NCBI GenBank assembly: GCA_013416635.1
Contig: JACCHT010000001.1
Location: 868,001 to 932,000, forward strand
Direction: 5' to 3'
Length of the DNA stretch: 64,000 nt
Origin: Candidatus Thiodubiliella endoseptemdiera
GTDB lineage: Bacteria; Pseudomonadota; Gammaproteobacteria; PS1; Pseudothioglobaceae
The stretch's first letter is position 1. Each line of letters starts with the position of its first letter. The translations under genes and the position numbers were made by a program. The notes below the pieces were generated by a model, which was not told where the DNA came from, did not search any database, and saw only the letters and a list, made by a program, of their open reading frames with translations. This document shows positions 1 to 11,107 of this stretch, one piece after another.

Positions 1-2
1 CA

Positions 3-554
3 GAAGGATTAAACGCCAATTCGAAAATTGTAGAAGCCATCGCCTACTTTACCGAGGGCAATTTACTCGCCTCCATGCAAGAAATCCAAAAACTCAAAAT
101 AGCCTACCCCGACGGCAATATTAACGCTGATGAATATCTCAAGCAACTCAATCAACAATCCCACTACACCATTTATAATTTGGTTGATTCTGCATTGTCA
201 GGTAATAGCGAACAAATGCTCAAAATTTATGCCACTATGACTGATGACACAGCAATGCCGATTATTTTAAGTAGCACACTGTATCGGGAAATCAGCGCCA
301 TCATCACTATGTCCATCGAATTGCAACAAGTGAAACAAGTGGAAAGCGTAATGGAAAGTCACCGAGTTTGGAAAAGCAGAAAATCCATCATTGGCAATAC
401 ACTCAAACGCCTACCTTACCAACACCTGCAAAAAATGTTGCTACTACTAGGGCGTATTGACCGCTCTATCAAAGGCATGGACAACCTGAATGTCATCAAT
501 GAATTACGCACACTTCTATTAACTTTGTCAGGAAAAACACCATGGACTCAATAA
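3..554 (+). CDS. holA: DNA polymerase III delta subunit, C-terminal part
   Basis: The reading frame is open from the window edge, so the N-terminal AAA+ domains lie outside. The visible part (about 183 residues) is the helical C-terminal collar-type domain of the clamp-loader delta subunit. It contains the family's EGNLLA segment followed by the helical region and a late IIGNTLKRL stretch. Delta opens the beta sliding clamp during replication. The gene overlaps proA by 13 nt in a different frame, suggesting translational coupling. The assignment rests on recognised family pattern over the C-terminus only; the motor domain cannot be checked here. Confidence 0.8.
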   Translation, partial: EGLNANSKIVEAIAYFTEGNLLASMQEIQKLKIAYPDGNINADEYLKQLNQQSHYTIYNLVDSALSGNSEQMLKIYATMTDDTAMPIILSSTLYREISAIITMSIELQQVKQVESVMESHRVWKSRKSIIGNTLKRLPYQHLQKMLLLLGRIDRSIKGMDNLNVINELRTLLLTLSGKTPWTQ

Positions 555-1800
555 CAAAACTCATCACTACACTCGGGCAAAACGCACGCACCGCATCAAA
601 AACATTGCGTAGCGCAACAACCCAACAAAAAAATAACGCACTAAATCATATCGCCACACAAATTGATAAAAACCGCAAAACCATCTTAAGTGCCAACCAA
701 AAAGACCTACAACAAGGTAAAAATAACGCACTAGAAACAGCATTATTAGACCGACTAATGTTAGACAACACCCGCCTCGATGGCATCATTGAAAGTCTTA
801 ACCAAATCGCCACCTTACCCGATCCAGTCGGAGAAATCACCGACCTCAAATTCCGCCCAAGCGGTATCCAAGTAGGTAAAATGCGTGTACCCCTCGGCGC
901 AATAGGCATCATCTACGAATCCCGCCCCAATGTAACCATCGACGCAGCAGCTCTTTGTCTCAAATCAGGCAACGCCGCAATTCTACGAGGTGGCTCTGAA
1001 GCTATTAACTCTAATATGGCACTTTATGCTTGCGTTAAACAGGCCCTTATTCAGGCAAACCTAGACCAAAACTGCATCCAATTAATTGAAACCACCGACC
1101 GTTCAGCCGTTACCGAATTAGTCAAAGCCAAAGCCTTTATTGACGCTATCATCCCTCGCGGTGGCAAAGGCTTGGTTGAGGCCATTAGCGAAAACGCCAA
1201 AGTCCCAGTCATCAAACACCTGCACGGCGTTTGCCACACCTACATTGACAAAGATGCCGACACCCAAAAGCCATCGACATCGCCTTTAACGGCAAAACCC
1301 GTCGCTACGGCGTATGCAACGCCACCGAAACCCTATTAGTCCACACCAAAGCCGCTGGTCGCATAATGCCCGAACTCATCGCCGCATTCATCGCCAAAGG
1401 CGTCCAACTCAGAGGCTGTCAAGAAACCCAAAAACTCTCAAAACAAATCACCCCCGCCACCCAACAAGACTGGGACACCGAATACCTAGATGCAATCTTA
1501 TCCATTCGCATCGTCAATTCAATAAGTAACGCCATCGACCATATCGAAAAACACAGCTCAGGCCACACCGAAGCCATTGTCAGCGAAAACTACACTGCTA
1601 CTCGTCGCTTTATGTCTGAAGTCGATTCATCTTCCATTATGGTCAACGCCTCTACCGCCTTCGCCGATGGTTTTGAATACGGACTAGGCGCAGAAATCGG
1701 CATCAGCACCGACAAATTCCATGTCCGCGGCCCCGTCGGCTTAACAGGACTCACCTCACAAAAATACATCGTCCTTGGCAACGGCCACACTCGACAATAA
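542..1800 (+). CDS. proA: Gamma-glutamyl phosphate reductase (one frameshift)
   Basis: ProA reduces gamma-glutamyl phosphate to glutamate-5-semialdehyde in proline synthesis. The first frame (542-1339) covers the NADP-binding part and the catalytic-cysteine region [11 protein letters not shown]. The second frame (to 1800) continues with the C-terminal part, including [16 protein letters not shown]. The two join cleanly if one A is added to the AAAA run near 1266-1269, which restores [12 protein letters not shown]. Apart from this base the protein looks complete, about 419 residues, the normal ProA length. A homopolymer sequencing error is more likely than true inactivation, but the sequence alone cannot decide. 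Confidence 0.88.
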
Positions 1801-1875
1801 CCCACCAAAAATCAACCCCACTCCCCCTAATTTATGGTGCAATACCCCCTTACTTAAAACCAAACAATACTCATA

Positions 1876-2036
1876 GAGACCTTTGCATAAATAGGGATGA
1901 TTAGCAAAATGACAGATTTTATTAAATTGGAAATTTTTTAAATCCACTCCTAGCAGGGCTAAGGGTGTTTTTAAAAAGTTTGTAATTTGATGAAAGATGG
2001 CGTTTTGATGATTATTCATATTTATGCAAAGGTCTC
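1876..2036. repeat. 161-bp MITE-like element, copy 1
   Basis: Non-autonomous transposable repeat. Its ends are a perfect 17-bp inverted repeat, gagacctttgcataaat, and similarity continues imperfectly for about 20 bp further inside. The flanks are a direct duplication of tcata (1871-1875 and 2037-2041). There is no transposase in the element, only one short frame open right through it. Ten copies occur in the window and differ by only a few bases, indicating recent spread by a transposase encoded elsewhere. The end sequence looks like an IS5-superfamily end, but that is an impression only. Confidence 0.93.
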
Positions 2037-2074
2037 TCATAGACAAAACCAATGTAGATGATATATTCATCAAA

Positions 2075-2314
2075 ATGGTCGTCAAAGAAATTGAAGAACG
2101 CTTCTCTCAAGGCAAAGTCTTGTCCCAAGACGACATCAACTACCAACATCAATCCTTGACAAGGTCGAACCTTGTCAAGGAAAAAAGGGGGTTGTGTGTT
2201 GAGTTTTTTAACCTAAAATGTGAAAAGGTCGGGGGATTTGTTGCCAGTCATTCAATTAAAATAACGCAATCAGATAAACCCAATAGTCCAACGCAAAAAT
2301 ATCGATTAGTTTAA
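2075..2314 (+). CDS. Unrecognised short ORF between two MITE copies
   Basis: A frame of about 80 residues lies between MITE copies 1 and 2. Its start (VVKEIEERFSQGKVLS) looks protein-like and charged. The second half, after the inverted repeat at 2154-2180, does not look like a conserved protein. The frame is open back into the MITE, so the original 5' end may have been lost or displaced. I cannot assign a family; it may be a gene remnant rather than a functional gene. Confidence 0.25.
   Translation: MVVKEIEERFSQGKVLSQDDINYQHQSLTRSNLVKEKRGLCVEFFNLKCEKVGGFVASHSIKITQSDKPNSPTQKYRLV
2154..2180. repeat. Perfect 12-bp inverted repeat with 3-nt loop
   Basis: ccttgacaaggt (2154-2165), loop cga, accttgtcaagg (2169-2180). 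Each arm also contains its own shorter palindrome. It is followed by an A/G-rich run on the + strand, so it is not a typical intrinsic terminator in either direction. Function unknown. Confidence 0.6.
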
Positions 2315-2394
2315 AATTGAATTTTGCTAGTTAATCTTAAATTATAAAAATAATAATCAAAGTATCCTGTGTTTTTACGCATTAGACCTTAATA

Positions 2395-2555
2395 GAGACC
2401 TTTGCATAAATAGGGATGATTAGCAAAATGACAGATTTTATTAAATTGGAAATTTTTTAAATCCACTCCTAGCAGGGCTAAGGGTGTTTTTAAAAAGTTT
2501 GTAATTTGATGAAAGATGGCGTTTTGATGATTATTCATATTTATGCAAAGGTCTC
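2395..2555. repeat. MITE copy 2
   Basis: Full-length copy flanked by the duplication taata on both sides. It lies 47 bp upstream of the pcm start, so any native pcm promoter immediately upstream has been displaced. Confidence 0.93.
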
Positions 2556-2602
2556 TAATAAATATATTAAAATTACAAGCATTATTTTTAACAAAAATTA
2601 AT

Positions 2603-3259
2603 ATGAATAATATACAACAAGCAAAACAAAATGCGATTAATTCACAAATTCGCCCTTGGGGTGGACTCAACTATATTGCCAATAACGCGTTAATGGATAC
2701 GCCGAGAGAGCTATTTGTTCCTGGGGCGTATCAGAATTTGGTGTTTGCGGATATTGCAATTCCTTTGACAGATAAGGCAAAAATGTTTAGTCCTAAAATT
2801 GAGGGGCGTTTGTTAGATGCGCTAAATATTGGACAAGATGAAATGGTTTTGGAAGTGGGGACTGGTAGTGGCTATCTGACTTCGGTGGTGTCAAAATTGT
2901 GTAAATCTATTACCAGCATTGAGATTGATGAGGAATTGAGCCAAGGTGCTGGGGCAAAAATTAAAGAATTGGGTATTAACAATGTATCACTTGAAGTGGG
3001 TGATGCGTCTAAAGGGTGGCAGTCGAATGACTTTTTTGATGTGGTTATCGTCAGTAGTTCTGTGCCAAAAATCACGGGGCGTTATTTCCATTTACTCAAT
3101 GTTGGTGGTCGTATTTTCGTCGTGGAAGGCACAGGTAATGCGATGCAGGCGAAACTCATCACTCGTATTAGTGAGCACAAATGGGAAACTAAATCGTTGT
3201 TTGAGACGCACCTTGATGCGATGCAGGGTTTAGAGTCTGTAGAACAATTTAACTTTTAA
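2603..3259 (+). CDS. pcm: Protein-L-isoaspartate O-methyltransferase family protein
   Basis: SAM-dependent methyltransferase of 218 residues. The SAM-binding motif LEVGTGSGYLTSVVS is followed by the acidic strand SIEID and then VVIVSSSVP, in the PCMT-family order. Members repair isoaspartyl residues; shorter relatives next to transporters may have other substrates. The ATG at 2603 is chosen because the upstream ATG at 2543 lies inside the MITE and adds a non-conserved leader. The RND exporter follows after 6 nt, so the two are probably co-transcribed. Confidence 0.8.
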   Translation: MNNIQQAKQNAINSQIRPWGGLNYIANNALMDTPRELFVPGAYQNLVFADIAIPLTDKAKMFSPKIEGRLLDALNIGQDEMVLEVGTGSGYLTSVVSKLCKSITSIEIDEELSQGAGAKIKELGINNVSLEVGDASKGWQSNDFFDVVIVSSSVPKITGRYFHLLNVGGRIFVVEGTGNAMQAKLITRISEHKWETKSLFETHLDAMQGLESVEQFNF

Positions 3260-3265
3260 AAAATC

Positions 3266-5640
3266 TTGAAATATTTTTATAACTTTGTGTTGAAAAAATC
3301 GGGCGATAGTATTGTGCTATTGCTTTTAGTGCTTGGTTTTTTTATAGCACAAATCCCTAATTTTCAATTAGATGCGTCATCGGATTCTCTAGTTTTAGAG
3401 AGTGATAAAAGTTTGCAATACTATAATAATATTAAAAAAAATTATGGCTCTGACGATTACTTAGTTATCAGTTATCAGGTTGAAAAAGACTTACTTGCCC
3501 CTGAGCAACTTGAACATTTAGCCCGTTTTAGAAAAGATTTGCAAGCCATTGATCAGATTAAGGCTGTAACTACGATTTTAGATGTGCCTCTGTTTCAATC
3601 ACCGCCTTTGTCATTAACAGATTTGTCTTCTACAAGTATTTCTATTGATAATGGCAATGCTAATCTTGCAATGGCACACAAAGAATTTAAATCATCGCCC
3701 TTGTATGCGGATAATTTAGTCAGTAAAGATGGCAAAACCAGTGCGATTTTAGTCATGCTCAAGAGCAATAAAGAGTTTGCACAGCGACGCCAAACGCGTA
3801 ATACGATGCGAATTCAAAAGGTGAATGGCGAACTCTCTAAGGAGGAATTAACCCAACTCATTAGCCTTGAAAAACAAGTGTTACAAGATGCTACTACGCA
3901 AAGTGATACGCAGGCGGAAACAATTGCACAAGTGCGTACTACAATTGATAAATATCGCGATAAAGCCAGTCTGTTCTTAGGTGGTTTGCCGATGATTACC
4001 ACTGATATTATTAGATATATTAACAATGATTTAATCGTCTTTAGTATTGCCATTATTGGTTTAATGACACTTATTTTGGCGTTGATATTTAAAGGCATTC
4101 GCTGGGTATTGATACCAATTGGCATTAGTATCACTGGTGCATTGACGATGACGGGTGTATTGGCGTTTTTAGGCTGGAAAGTGACGGTTATTTCTAGTAA
4201 TTTCTTTTCATTGCTACTGGTGATGACGCTTTCGGTGACTATTCATTTAGTGGTGCGTTATCGAGAGTTGGCACAAAATGACCCTGATTTAGATTACCTA
4301 ACGCTGATTAAAACTACCTTAGAGCAAATGCTTAAACCATGTTTATTCACAACACTTACAACCATTGCTGCCTTTGGCTCATTGCTGATTAGCGGTATTC
4401 GCCCAGTGATTGATTTTGGCTGGATGATGTCAATTGGTGTGACTATCGCCTTGGTTTTATCATTTATCATCTTCCCGATGGTGATGGTGTTCTTGCCAAA
4501 GGCCAAGGTGCAAACCTTTAAAACTGAGATAGGCATTACTAATAATTTGGCAAAATTTACTGAGAAGTTTGGCAATCATTTATTAATTATTTTGGTTTTA
4601 TTTATTGGTGCTTCGGCTGTTGGTATTAGTAAATTGAGTGTTGAAAATCGCTTTATTGATTATTTTAAAAAAAGCACTGAAATCAACCAGGGCTAACGCT
4701 AATTGACAAAAAACTCGGTGGTACTATTCCATTAGAAATCATCTTTGATGATTTGGCAGAAGACTATTGGTATGACGAAGATTTGCGTATTGATATTCAT
4801 AAAATTCACCATTATATAGATTCTCTTGATGAGACTGGAAAGGTGCTTTCTATTGATACGCTGATGCAAATATTAGCACAGGCCAATCACAATACGATGC
4901 CAAATGGATTTTTCTTAAACATTATTAAAGGACAAATTCCAGACACTGCCAAAACACAAGTACTAGACCCATACCTCTCAGAAGACAGCGGGCAATTGCG
5001 TATGGTAATTCGTATTCGTGAAACCAATAAAGAACTAAAGCGTGGTGCATTGATTGAGAAAATTGAACACTTTATTACCAAAGAAGCGGGCTTTAGAGAA
5101 GGCACTTTCCGAACAACAGGTATGTTGGTGTTGTATAACAATATGTTACAAAGTTTGTTTAATTCACAAATTAAAACTATTGCCGTGGTGTTTGCAATGA
5201 TTTTTATAATGTTCTTATTTATCTTTAAATCTTTTACTTTTTCATTGTTGGCTATTATTCCTAATATGTTACCATCCCTCTTTATTCTCGGCATTATGGG
5301 GCTAATGAATATCCCACTAGACTTAATGACCATTACCATTTCAGCGATTGCGATTGGCATTGGTGTTGATAATGCCATTCACTACATCCATCGTTTCCAA
5401 GACGAATTCCAAAAAGATGGTGACTATTTAGCCACAATGTATCGCTCACATAATTCTATCGGTTTGGCGATGTTCTACACTTCCATTACCGTTACTTTGG
5501 GCTTTTTAATTTTGGCATTGTCTAACTTTATCCCCAGTATTTATTTTGGTGTTTTTACTGCTATCGCTATGATTAGTGCGTTACTGGCTAATCTCACTTT
5601 ATTGCCAAAATTGATTTTAATGATTAAACCAAAAATCTAA
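3266..5640 (+). CDS. RND-superfamily (MMPL/COG1033-type) exporter, one frameshift
   Basis: Inner-membrane transporter with the duplicated RND layout. Each half has one N-terminal helix, a large periplasmic loop, and then a cluster of about five helices. The first cluster is around 4020-4510, the second around 5160-5635 (IPLDLMTITISAIAIGIGVDNAIHYIHRF). The first frame stops at 4696 and the second is open from before 4753. Adding one G near 4688 joins them as NQGLTLIDKKLGG, giving about 790 residues. The start is TTG at 3266, placed directly before the first hydrophobic helix. The substrate is unknown; relatives move lipids or hydrophobic compounds. Confidence 0.8.
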
Positions 5641-5670
5641 ACTTATCCCTACACATAGTACTACCAAACC

Positions 5671-7227
5671 ATGCCTGCACAACACCACTTTGATGTTTTA
5701 ATTATCGGCACGGGCAGTGCAGGATTAATGAATGCTTTGCAACTATCTGATGATTTATCAGTGGCATTGATTGCTAAAGACAAATTTCTTAAAGGTAGTT
5801 CTTATTATGCACAAGGGGGGATATCTGCAGTACTTGATATTACCGATAATTTTCAATCGCACATCATTGACACTTTATCAACAGGGCATAAATTAGGCAA
5901 TGAAAAAGTTATTCGTTTTATGGTGGAACACGCACCTGATGCTATTCGATCTTTAGAAAAAGCGGGCGTTATTTTTACCCAAGACAAGGACCATTACCAC
6001 CTAACAACCGAAGGTGGACATAGCAATCGACGGGTTGCCCATGTGGCTGATAAAACAGGGAAGTCTATCCAAACTAACTTATTAAATAGTATCAAGAAAA
6101 AGAAGAATATCCACTTATTTGAAAATTTTATTGCCATTGACCTACTCACAAAAAACACCCAATGTCATGGTGCTTATGTGCTGAATAAATCTAATAACGA
6201 AGTAGAAAATTTTATTGCCCACCAAACCGTTCTTGCCACAGGTGGTGCATCTAAAGCCTACCTTTACACTTCTAATCCAGATACTTCAACAGGTGATGGC
6301 ATCGCGATGGCGTATCGTGCTCATTGTGATATCGTCAATATGGAATTTACCCAATTCCATCCGACTTGTTTATATCATCCACACGCAAAATCTTTTTTGA
6401 TTTCAGAAGCCTTGCGTGGCGAAGGGGCTAAACTTATTTTGCCTAATGGAGATGCGTTTATGCACAAATATGACGAACGCCTTGAACTTGCACCACGAGA
6501 TGTTGTCGCTCGAGCGATTGACTCAGAAATGAAAAAAAATGGCTTTGATTGTGTTTATTTAGACATCTCTTTTAAAGATAAAAGATGGATACAAGAGCAT
6601 TTTCCAACCATTAGCGATAAATGTGCGTCATTTGGTATTGATATTTCCAAGCAACCTATTCCTGTCGTTCCTGCCGCCCATTACACCTGTGGTGGCATAC
6701 AAACTGACATCAACGCTCACAGCAATTTAGACAATCTATATGCCATTGGCGAAGTCGCACACACAGGCGTACACGGGGCTAATCGTATGGCAAGCAATTC
6801 CCTATTAGAATGTATCGTTTTTGCCAAAACTTGTGCCCATCACATCAATCAACAGACTTTTAAACATACCCAGCCAGCTTTTAATAATTGGGATGCATCA
6901 AAAGTAAGCCTATCCAAAGAAAAGGTGATGGTGACGCATTTATGGGATGAAGTACGACGATTGATGTGGAATTTTGTCGGTATTATGCGTAGTAACAAGC
7001 GTTTGCACGCCGCACAAATGCGTTTGACACAAATACAAAATGAAGTAGATGAATATTACCGCCTATATTTGATTTCAAACGATTTAATTGAGCTTAGAAA
7101 TCTCATCACCACCGCACAAATTATTGTCAAATCGGCAATTTCAAGAACAGAAAGCCTTGGTTTACATTACAATGAAGACTATCCACAAGCTGCTGACACT
7201 ATTAAAAACACTATCGTAAAATTATGA
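5671..7227 (+). CDS. nadB: L-aspartate oxidase
   Basis: Flavoenzyme that oxidises L-aspartate to iminoaspartate, the first step of de novo NAD synthesis. The protein is 518 residues. The FAD-binding [11 protein letters not shown] motif lies near residue 13, the succinate-dehydrogenase/fumarate-reductase type active-site regions ([29 protein letters not shown]) in the middle, and [10 protein letters not shown] and [12 protein letters not shown] towards the C-terminal third. The stop overlaps the def start by 4 nt (ATGA), so nadB-def-dusB-fis forms a tightly packed operon. Confidence 0.95.
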   Translation: MPAQHHFDVLIIGTGSAGLMNALQLSDDLSVALIAKDKFLKGSSYYAQGGISAVLDITDNFQSHIIDTLSTGHKLGNEKVIRFMVEHAPDAIRSLEKAGVIFTQDKDHYHLTTEGGHSNRRVAHVADKTGKSIQTNLLNSIKKKKNIHLFENFIAIDLLTKNTQCHGAYVLNKSNNEVENFIAHQTVLATGGASKAYLYTSNPDTSTGDGIAMAYRAHCDIVNMEFTQFHPTCLYHPHAKSFLISEALRGEGAKLILPNGDAFMHKYDERLELAPRDVVARAIDSEMKKNGFDCVYLDISFKDKRWIQEHFPTISDKCASFGIDISKQPIPVVPAAHYTCGGIQTDINAHSNLDNLYAIGEVAHTGVHGANRMASNSLLECIVFAKTCAHHINQQTFKHTQPAFNNWDASKVSLSKEKVMVTHLWDEVRRLMWNFVGIMRSNKRLHAAQMRLTQIQNEVDEYYRLYLISNDLIELRNLITTAQIIVKSAISRTESLGLHYNEDYPQAADTIKNTIVKL

Positions 7228-7772
7228 TATTACCCATTTTAAAATTCCCTGACGAACGCCTACGCACCAAAGCCGCCAAGGTTGAAATGGTAGATAATAC
7301 GATTAAAACCTTAGTTGATAATATGTTTGAAACGATGTACGCTAAAGATGGCATCGGCTTGGCTGCTACACAAATTGACCAACATTTACAAATTGTGGTG
7401 ATGGATGTCCCAGATTCAGGGGAAGACTACCAATTGCTGTTAAAAAAGCGAGAAAGTAAAACCAAAACACCGCTTAAATCAAAACACCCACTTTGTTTTA
7501 TCAATCCCATTATTGTTGGAAAAGATGGCAAAGAAGTACACTCAGAAGGCTGTTTATCCGTGCCTAATTATTATGCAGATGTTGAGCGATTTAATCATGT
7601 CGTGGTTGAAGCCCTTGATGAAAATGGCAAAAAATTTACCTTAGAAGCAAAAAATTTATTGGCCATTTGCATTCAACACGAACTTGATCACCTTAAAGGG
7701 ATTTTATTTGTGGATTACCTATCCAAACTTAAACAACGCAGACTGAAAGATAAGCTCAAAAAGGTCAAATGA
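7224..7772 (+). CDS. def: Peptide deformylase
   Basis: Metalloenzyme that removes the N-formyl group from nascent proteins. All three family motifs are present: [16 protein letters not shown] with the metal-binding Cys, and QHELDHLKG with the HExxH-type ligands. Length 182 residues. An insertion rich in Lys/Ser/Thr (around residues 75-90) separates motifs 1 and 2. It overlaps its neighbours by ATGA on both sides. def is usually paired with fmt, so its position between nadB and dusB is unusual but consistent with a reduced genome. Confidence 0.95.
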   Translation: MILPILKFPDERLRTKAAKVEMVDNTIKTLVDNMFETMYAKDGIGLAATQIDQHLQIVVMDVPDSGEDYQLLLKKRESKTKTPLKSKHPLCFINPIIVGKDGKEVHSEGCLSVPNYYADVERFNHVVVEALDENGKKFTLEAKNLLAICIQHELDHLKGILFVDYLSKLKQRRLKDKLKKVK

Positions 7773-8737
7773 TTCAGGTTGGACCTTACCAACTCAATTC
7801 CAAAGTCCTACTTGCCCCGATGGCAGGTACCAGCGATAAGCCGTTTAGAATATTATGTCGTGCACAAGGGGCGGCACTCACTACTTCTGAAATGGTGGTC
7901 ATACAACAACATTTACTCGACACTAATAAAACCAAATATCGCTTAGACTTTACAGGGGAATCTGCCCCGATTAGTATTCAAATTGCAGGCTCTGGGGCAG
8001 ATGAATTAGCCATTTCTGCTCAAAAAGCAGTGGAATTTGGGGCGGATATTATTGATATTAATATGGGCTGCCCCGCCAAAAAAGTTTGCAACAAAGCGGC
8101 AGGTTCAGCATTGATGCAAGACGAAGAGTTGGTCAAGGACATTCTCAATACCGTGGTTAATAGTGTTGATGTGCCTGTTACTTTAAAAATGCGTACAGGT
8201 TGGAATCGTGACAATAAAAACGCACCTACCATCGCACATATTGCACAAGAAGCAGGTATTAAAATGCTCAGTGTACATGGCAGAACTAAGGCAGATAAAT
8301 ACAATGGAGAGGCAGAATACGATACAGTTGCCGAAGTGGTTTCCCAGGTGGCTATCCCCGTGATTGCCAATGGCGATATCACTTCTGCCGAAAAAGCCAA
8401 ACAAGTTTTAGATGCCACAGGGGCAAGCGGGGTAATGGTTGGTAGGGCTGCTCAAGGTAATCCGTGGATTATTGCGGAAATTAACCATTATTTAGAAACT
8501 GGAAAACACACTGAACCCATCCCATTGGCACTGAAAAAACAAACTGCTGTCAAACACATTCAACAAATTCACGCATTTTATGGCGAAGGATTAGGCGTAC
8601 GCATTGCTAGAAAACACATTCTTTGGTATCTACAATATTTTAAAGATACTCAAACTTGTTGGACAAAAATTAGTAAAATTGACGCTTCTAAAAAACAATA
8701 TCAACAATTCAAAAACTGTATCAATGAACACGACTGA
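7769..8737 (+). CDS. dusB: tRNA-dihydrouridine synthase B
   Basis: FMN-dependent enzyme that reduces uridine to dihydrouridine in the tRNA D-loop. The TIM-barrel N-terminus carries [12 protein letters not shown], followed by [20 protein letters not shown] with the catalytic Cys, [11 protein letters not shown], and the phosphate-binding [14 protein letters not shown]. Length 322 residues. The direct dusB-fis pairing is the classic gammaproteobacterial arrangement and supports the DusB subtype. Confidence 0.93.
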   Translation: MIQVGPYQLNSKVLLAPMAGTSDKPFRILCRAQGAALTTSEMVVIQQHLLDTNKTKYRLDFTGESAPISIQIAGSGADELAISAQKAVEFGADIIDINMGCPAKKVCNKAAGSALMQDEELVKDILNTVVNSVDVPVTLKMRTGWNRDNKNAPTIAHIAQEAGIKMLSVHGRTKADKYNGEAEYDTVAEVVSQVAIPVIANGDITSAEKAKQVLDATGASGVMVGRAAQGNPWIIAEINHYLETGKHTEPIPLALKKQTAVKHIQQIHAFYGEGLGVRIARKHILWYLQYFKDTQTCWTKISKIDASKKQYQQFKNCINEHD

Positions 8738-8954
8738 TTTACCCAAATGTATTAATGCCAAACTTGAACGCTACTTTACCCAGTTAAAGGGTGAACCAGC
8801 GACTGGCATACACAAAATGGTAATGAATGAGAGTGAATCAATTACCATTAAATTTGTATTGGATATGGTTGAAAAAAACCAAAGCGAAGCGTCTCGAATC
8901 CTGGGAATGAACCGTGGAACGCTCAAAAAGAAAATTGAACTTTATAAACTTTAA
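8724..8954 (+). CDS. fis: DNA-binding protein Fis
   Basis: Small nucleoid protein that bends DNA and regulates rRNA promoters and site-specific recombination. The start at 8724 gives 76 residues. The C-terminal helix-turn-helix reads NQSEASRILGMNRGTLKKKIELYKL, matching the Fis/NtrC C-terminal motif. An upstream in-frame ATG at 8604 lies deep inside dusB and is rejected because the extra residues are only a shadow of dusB. At 76 residues it is shorter than the 98-residue E. coli protein and lacks most of the N-terminal beta-hairpin arm that contacts the Hin-type invertase. Confidence 0.9.
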   Translation: MNTTDLPKCINAKLERYFTQLKGEPATGIHKMVMNESESITIKFVLDMVEKNQSEASRILGMNRGTLKKKIELYKL

Positions 8955-8966
8955 GAGATTACAACT

Positions 8967-10505
8967 ATGATAAATCGTGCTCTAATCAGTGTTTCTGATA
9001 AAACTGGCGTCCTTAAATTGGCACAATTTTTAGCTAGTAAAAATATTGAAATATTATCCACAGGTGGTACCGCCAAACTCTTATCTGACAACAATATCCC
9101 TGTTATTGAAGTATCAGATTACACGGGTTTCCCTGAAATGATGGCAGGTCGTGTAAAAACTTTAAACCCAAAAATCCATGGTGGTATTTTGGCACGACGC
9201 GGATTAGACGAAGCAGTGATGGCAGAAAATGACATCAATCCAATTGATCTAGTCGTCGTTAATCTCTACCCTTTTCAAGCCACAATTGCCAGTCCTAATT
9301 GCACCCTTGAAGATGCGATTGAAAATATCGACATTGGCGGCCCAGCAATGCTGCGTTCAAGTGCCAAAAATCACGCATCAGTTACGGTGGTAGTAGATGC
9401 GTCAGATTATCAAACTGTGATTGACGAAGTCAATTTAAATGGTAATACTTCGTTAGTAACCAGAACCAAATTAGCACTCAAAACTTTTGAGCATACTGCA
9501 CAATATGATGGTGCAATTGCTAACTATCTTGGCAAAGGCGAAGACGGTTTTTCAAACACAATGAACTTGCAATTTAACAAAGTACAGTCTATGCGTTATG
9601 GTGAAAACCCACATCAAAATGCAGCATTTTATGTTGAAAATAACATCACAGAGGCTTGCGTAGCGTCATCAACACAGTTTCAAGGCAAAGAAATGTCATT
9701 TAATAATATGGCAGATGCCGATGCTGCTTTGGAATGTGTGCGTAGTTTTGATGAACCTGCTTGTGTCATTGTCAAACACGCTAACCCATGTGGTGTTGCC
9801 GTGCGTTCTAATATTTTTGATGCATATGATGATGCCTTTAAAACTGATCCAACTTCAGCATTTGGTGGCATCATCGCCTTCAATCGAAATCTTAATAAAA
9901 AGACTGCCGAAACCATCATTGAGCGTCAATTTGTTGAAGTCATTATCGCACCAAGTGTTGATGACGATGCCAAAGAAATTTTATCTACCAAGCAAAATGT
10001 CCGCGCCTTAGAATGCGGTGATTTAAACAAAGCCCAGCCATCATTAGACTACAAACGCGTTACCAGTGGTCTGCTAGTGCAAGACAAAGACCTTGGCTCA
10101 ATTACTACCAATGATGTGAAATGTGTCAGCGAAATCCAACCAACTGAAGAACAAATGAATGATTTAATGTTTGCTTGGAAAGTTGCAAAAACTGTCAAGT
10201 CAAACGCCATCGTTTATGTCAAAAATCAAATGACCATCGGCGTCGGTGCAGGGCAAATGTCTCGCGTCTATTCTGCCAAAATCGCAGGCATCAAAGCTAC
10301 CGATGAAAACTTAACGGTTGAAGGCTCAGTAATGGCATCCGATGCTTTCTTTCCATTCCGAGATGGCATCGATGCTGCTGCCAAAGCAGGTATCAAAGCC
10401 ATCATCCAGCCTGGTGGCTCAATGCGTGATGATGAAACTATCGCTGCCGCCAATGAACACGGCATTGCTATGGTGTTCACGGGTATGCGCCACTTCAAAC
10501 ATTAG
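8967..10505 (+). CDS. purH: Bifunctional AICAR formyltransferase / IMP cyclohydrolase
   Basis: Catalyses the last two steps of IMP synthesis. The N-terminal cyclohydrolase domain (MGS-like fold) has SVSDKTGVL and VVNLYPF. The C-terminal formyltransferase domain has the KHANPCG motif and ends with the conserved glycine-rich [25 protein letters not shown] segment. Length 512 residues. It follows fis after 12 nt. The stop codon TAG (10503-10505) is made partly from the first base of a MITE, so the gene ends exactly at the insertion. Confidence 0.96.
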   Translation: MINRALISVSDKTGVLKLAQFLASKNIEILSTGGTAKLLSDNNIPVIEVSDYTGFPEMMAGRVKTLNPKIHGGILARRGLDEAVMAENDINPIDLVVVNLYPFQATIASPNCTLEDAIENIDIGGPAMLRSSAKNHASVTVVVDASDYQTVIDEVNLNGNTSLVTRTKLALKTFEHTAQYDGAIANYLGKGEDGFSNTMNLQFNKVQSMRYGENPHQNAAFYVENNITEACVASSTQFQGKEMSFNNMADADAALECVRSFDEPACVIVKHANPCGVAVRSNIFDAYDDAFKTDPTSAFGGIIAFNRNLNKKTAETIIERQFVEVIIAPSVDDDAKEILSTKQNVRALECGDLNKAQPSLDYKRVTSGLLVQDKDLGSITTNDVKCVSEIQPTEEQMNDLMFAWKVAKTVKSNAIVYVKNQMTIGVGAGQMSRVYSAKIAGIKATDENLTVEGSVMASDAFFPFRDGIDAAAKAGIKAIIQPGGSMRDDETIAAANEHGIAMVFTGMRHFKH

Positions 10506-10665
10506 AGACCTTTGCATAAATAGGGATGATTAGCAAAATGACAGATTTTATTAAATTGGAAATTTTTTAAATCCACTCCTAGCAGGGCTAAGGGTGTTTT
10601 TAAAAAGTTTGTAATTTGATGAAAGATGGCGTTTTGATGATTATTCATATTTATGCAAAGGTCTC
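10505..10665. repeat. MITE copy 3, on the purH stop codon
   Basis: Full-length copy. The flanks are catta and tgtaa, so a clean 5-bp duplication is not seen here, unlike most copies. Its first base completes the purH TAG stop. Confidence 0.92.
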
Positions 10666-10688
10666 TGTAATAGATTAAAATAGCACGC

Positions 10689-11107
10689 ATGAGTACTGAA
10701 ACAATCAAAGCATTTCCAGAAGTAACCACCGTTATTCTTAATAATGATGGCACAGTGGACTCTATCGCCAGGAGTATTACGATGTGGACAAGGTCAAGGC
10801 ACACATACAAGAACACATCAAAATGGTGCGACAATATGACAAAATGGGATATTACAACCTTGCTAAACCTGAATTTGTAAATGAAGTAATCACTACTTTT
10901 ACCAACTTAGAACTGAGTAAAAAAAATGTGATTCGAGTGAATAACTTTATGGATATTCAAGGACCTACTGAATGCAATCGCGTTTGGCAATTGCCCGATG
11001 AAGTAAAAGTAGAAGTGTCGAAAATGTTACATGGTTTTGAAGTAACTTACGATACTGAAAATTGGGAAGATTTTACGATTAAGCCATTGAAAGACAATCC
11101 AAGTTAA
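10689..11107 (+). CDS. Conserved-looking hypothetical protein, one frameshift
   Basis: Two frames join into about 139 residues if one C is added to the CC run near 10770, giving DSIAQEYYDVDKVKAHIQ. The predicted protein is mainly helical and charged, without membrane segments or a signal peptide. It ends with NWEDFTIKPLKDNPS. I recognise no family. It lies 3' of a MITE and converges on dbpA with a 4-nt overlap at the stop codons. The consistent coding character across the break argues that it is a real gene with a base error. Confidence 0.6.

Noticed and set aside
1314-1529. An ORF overlapping the proA frameshift
   Set aside because: It is an out-of-frame shadow; both flanking frames encode ProA.
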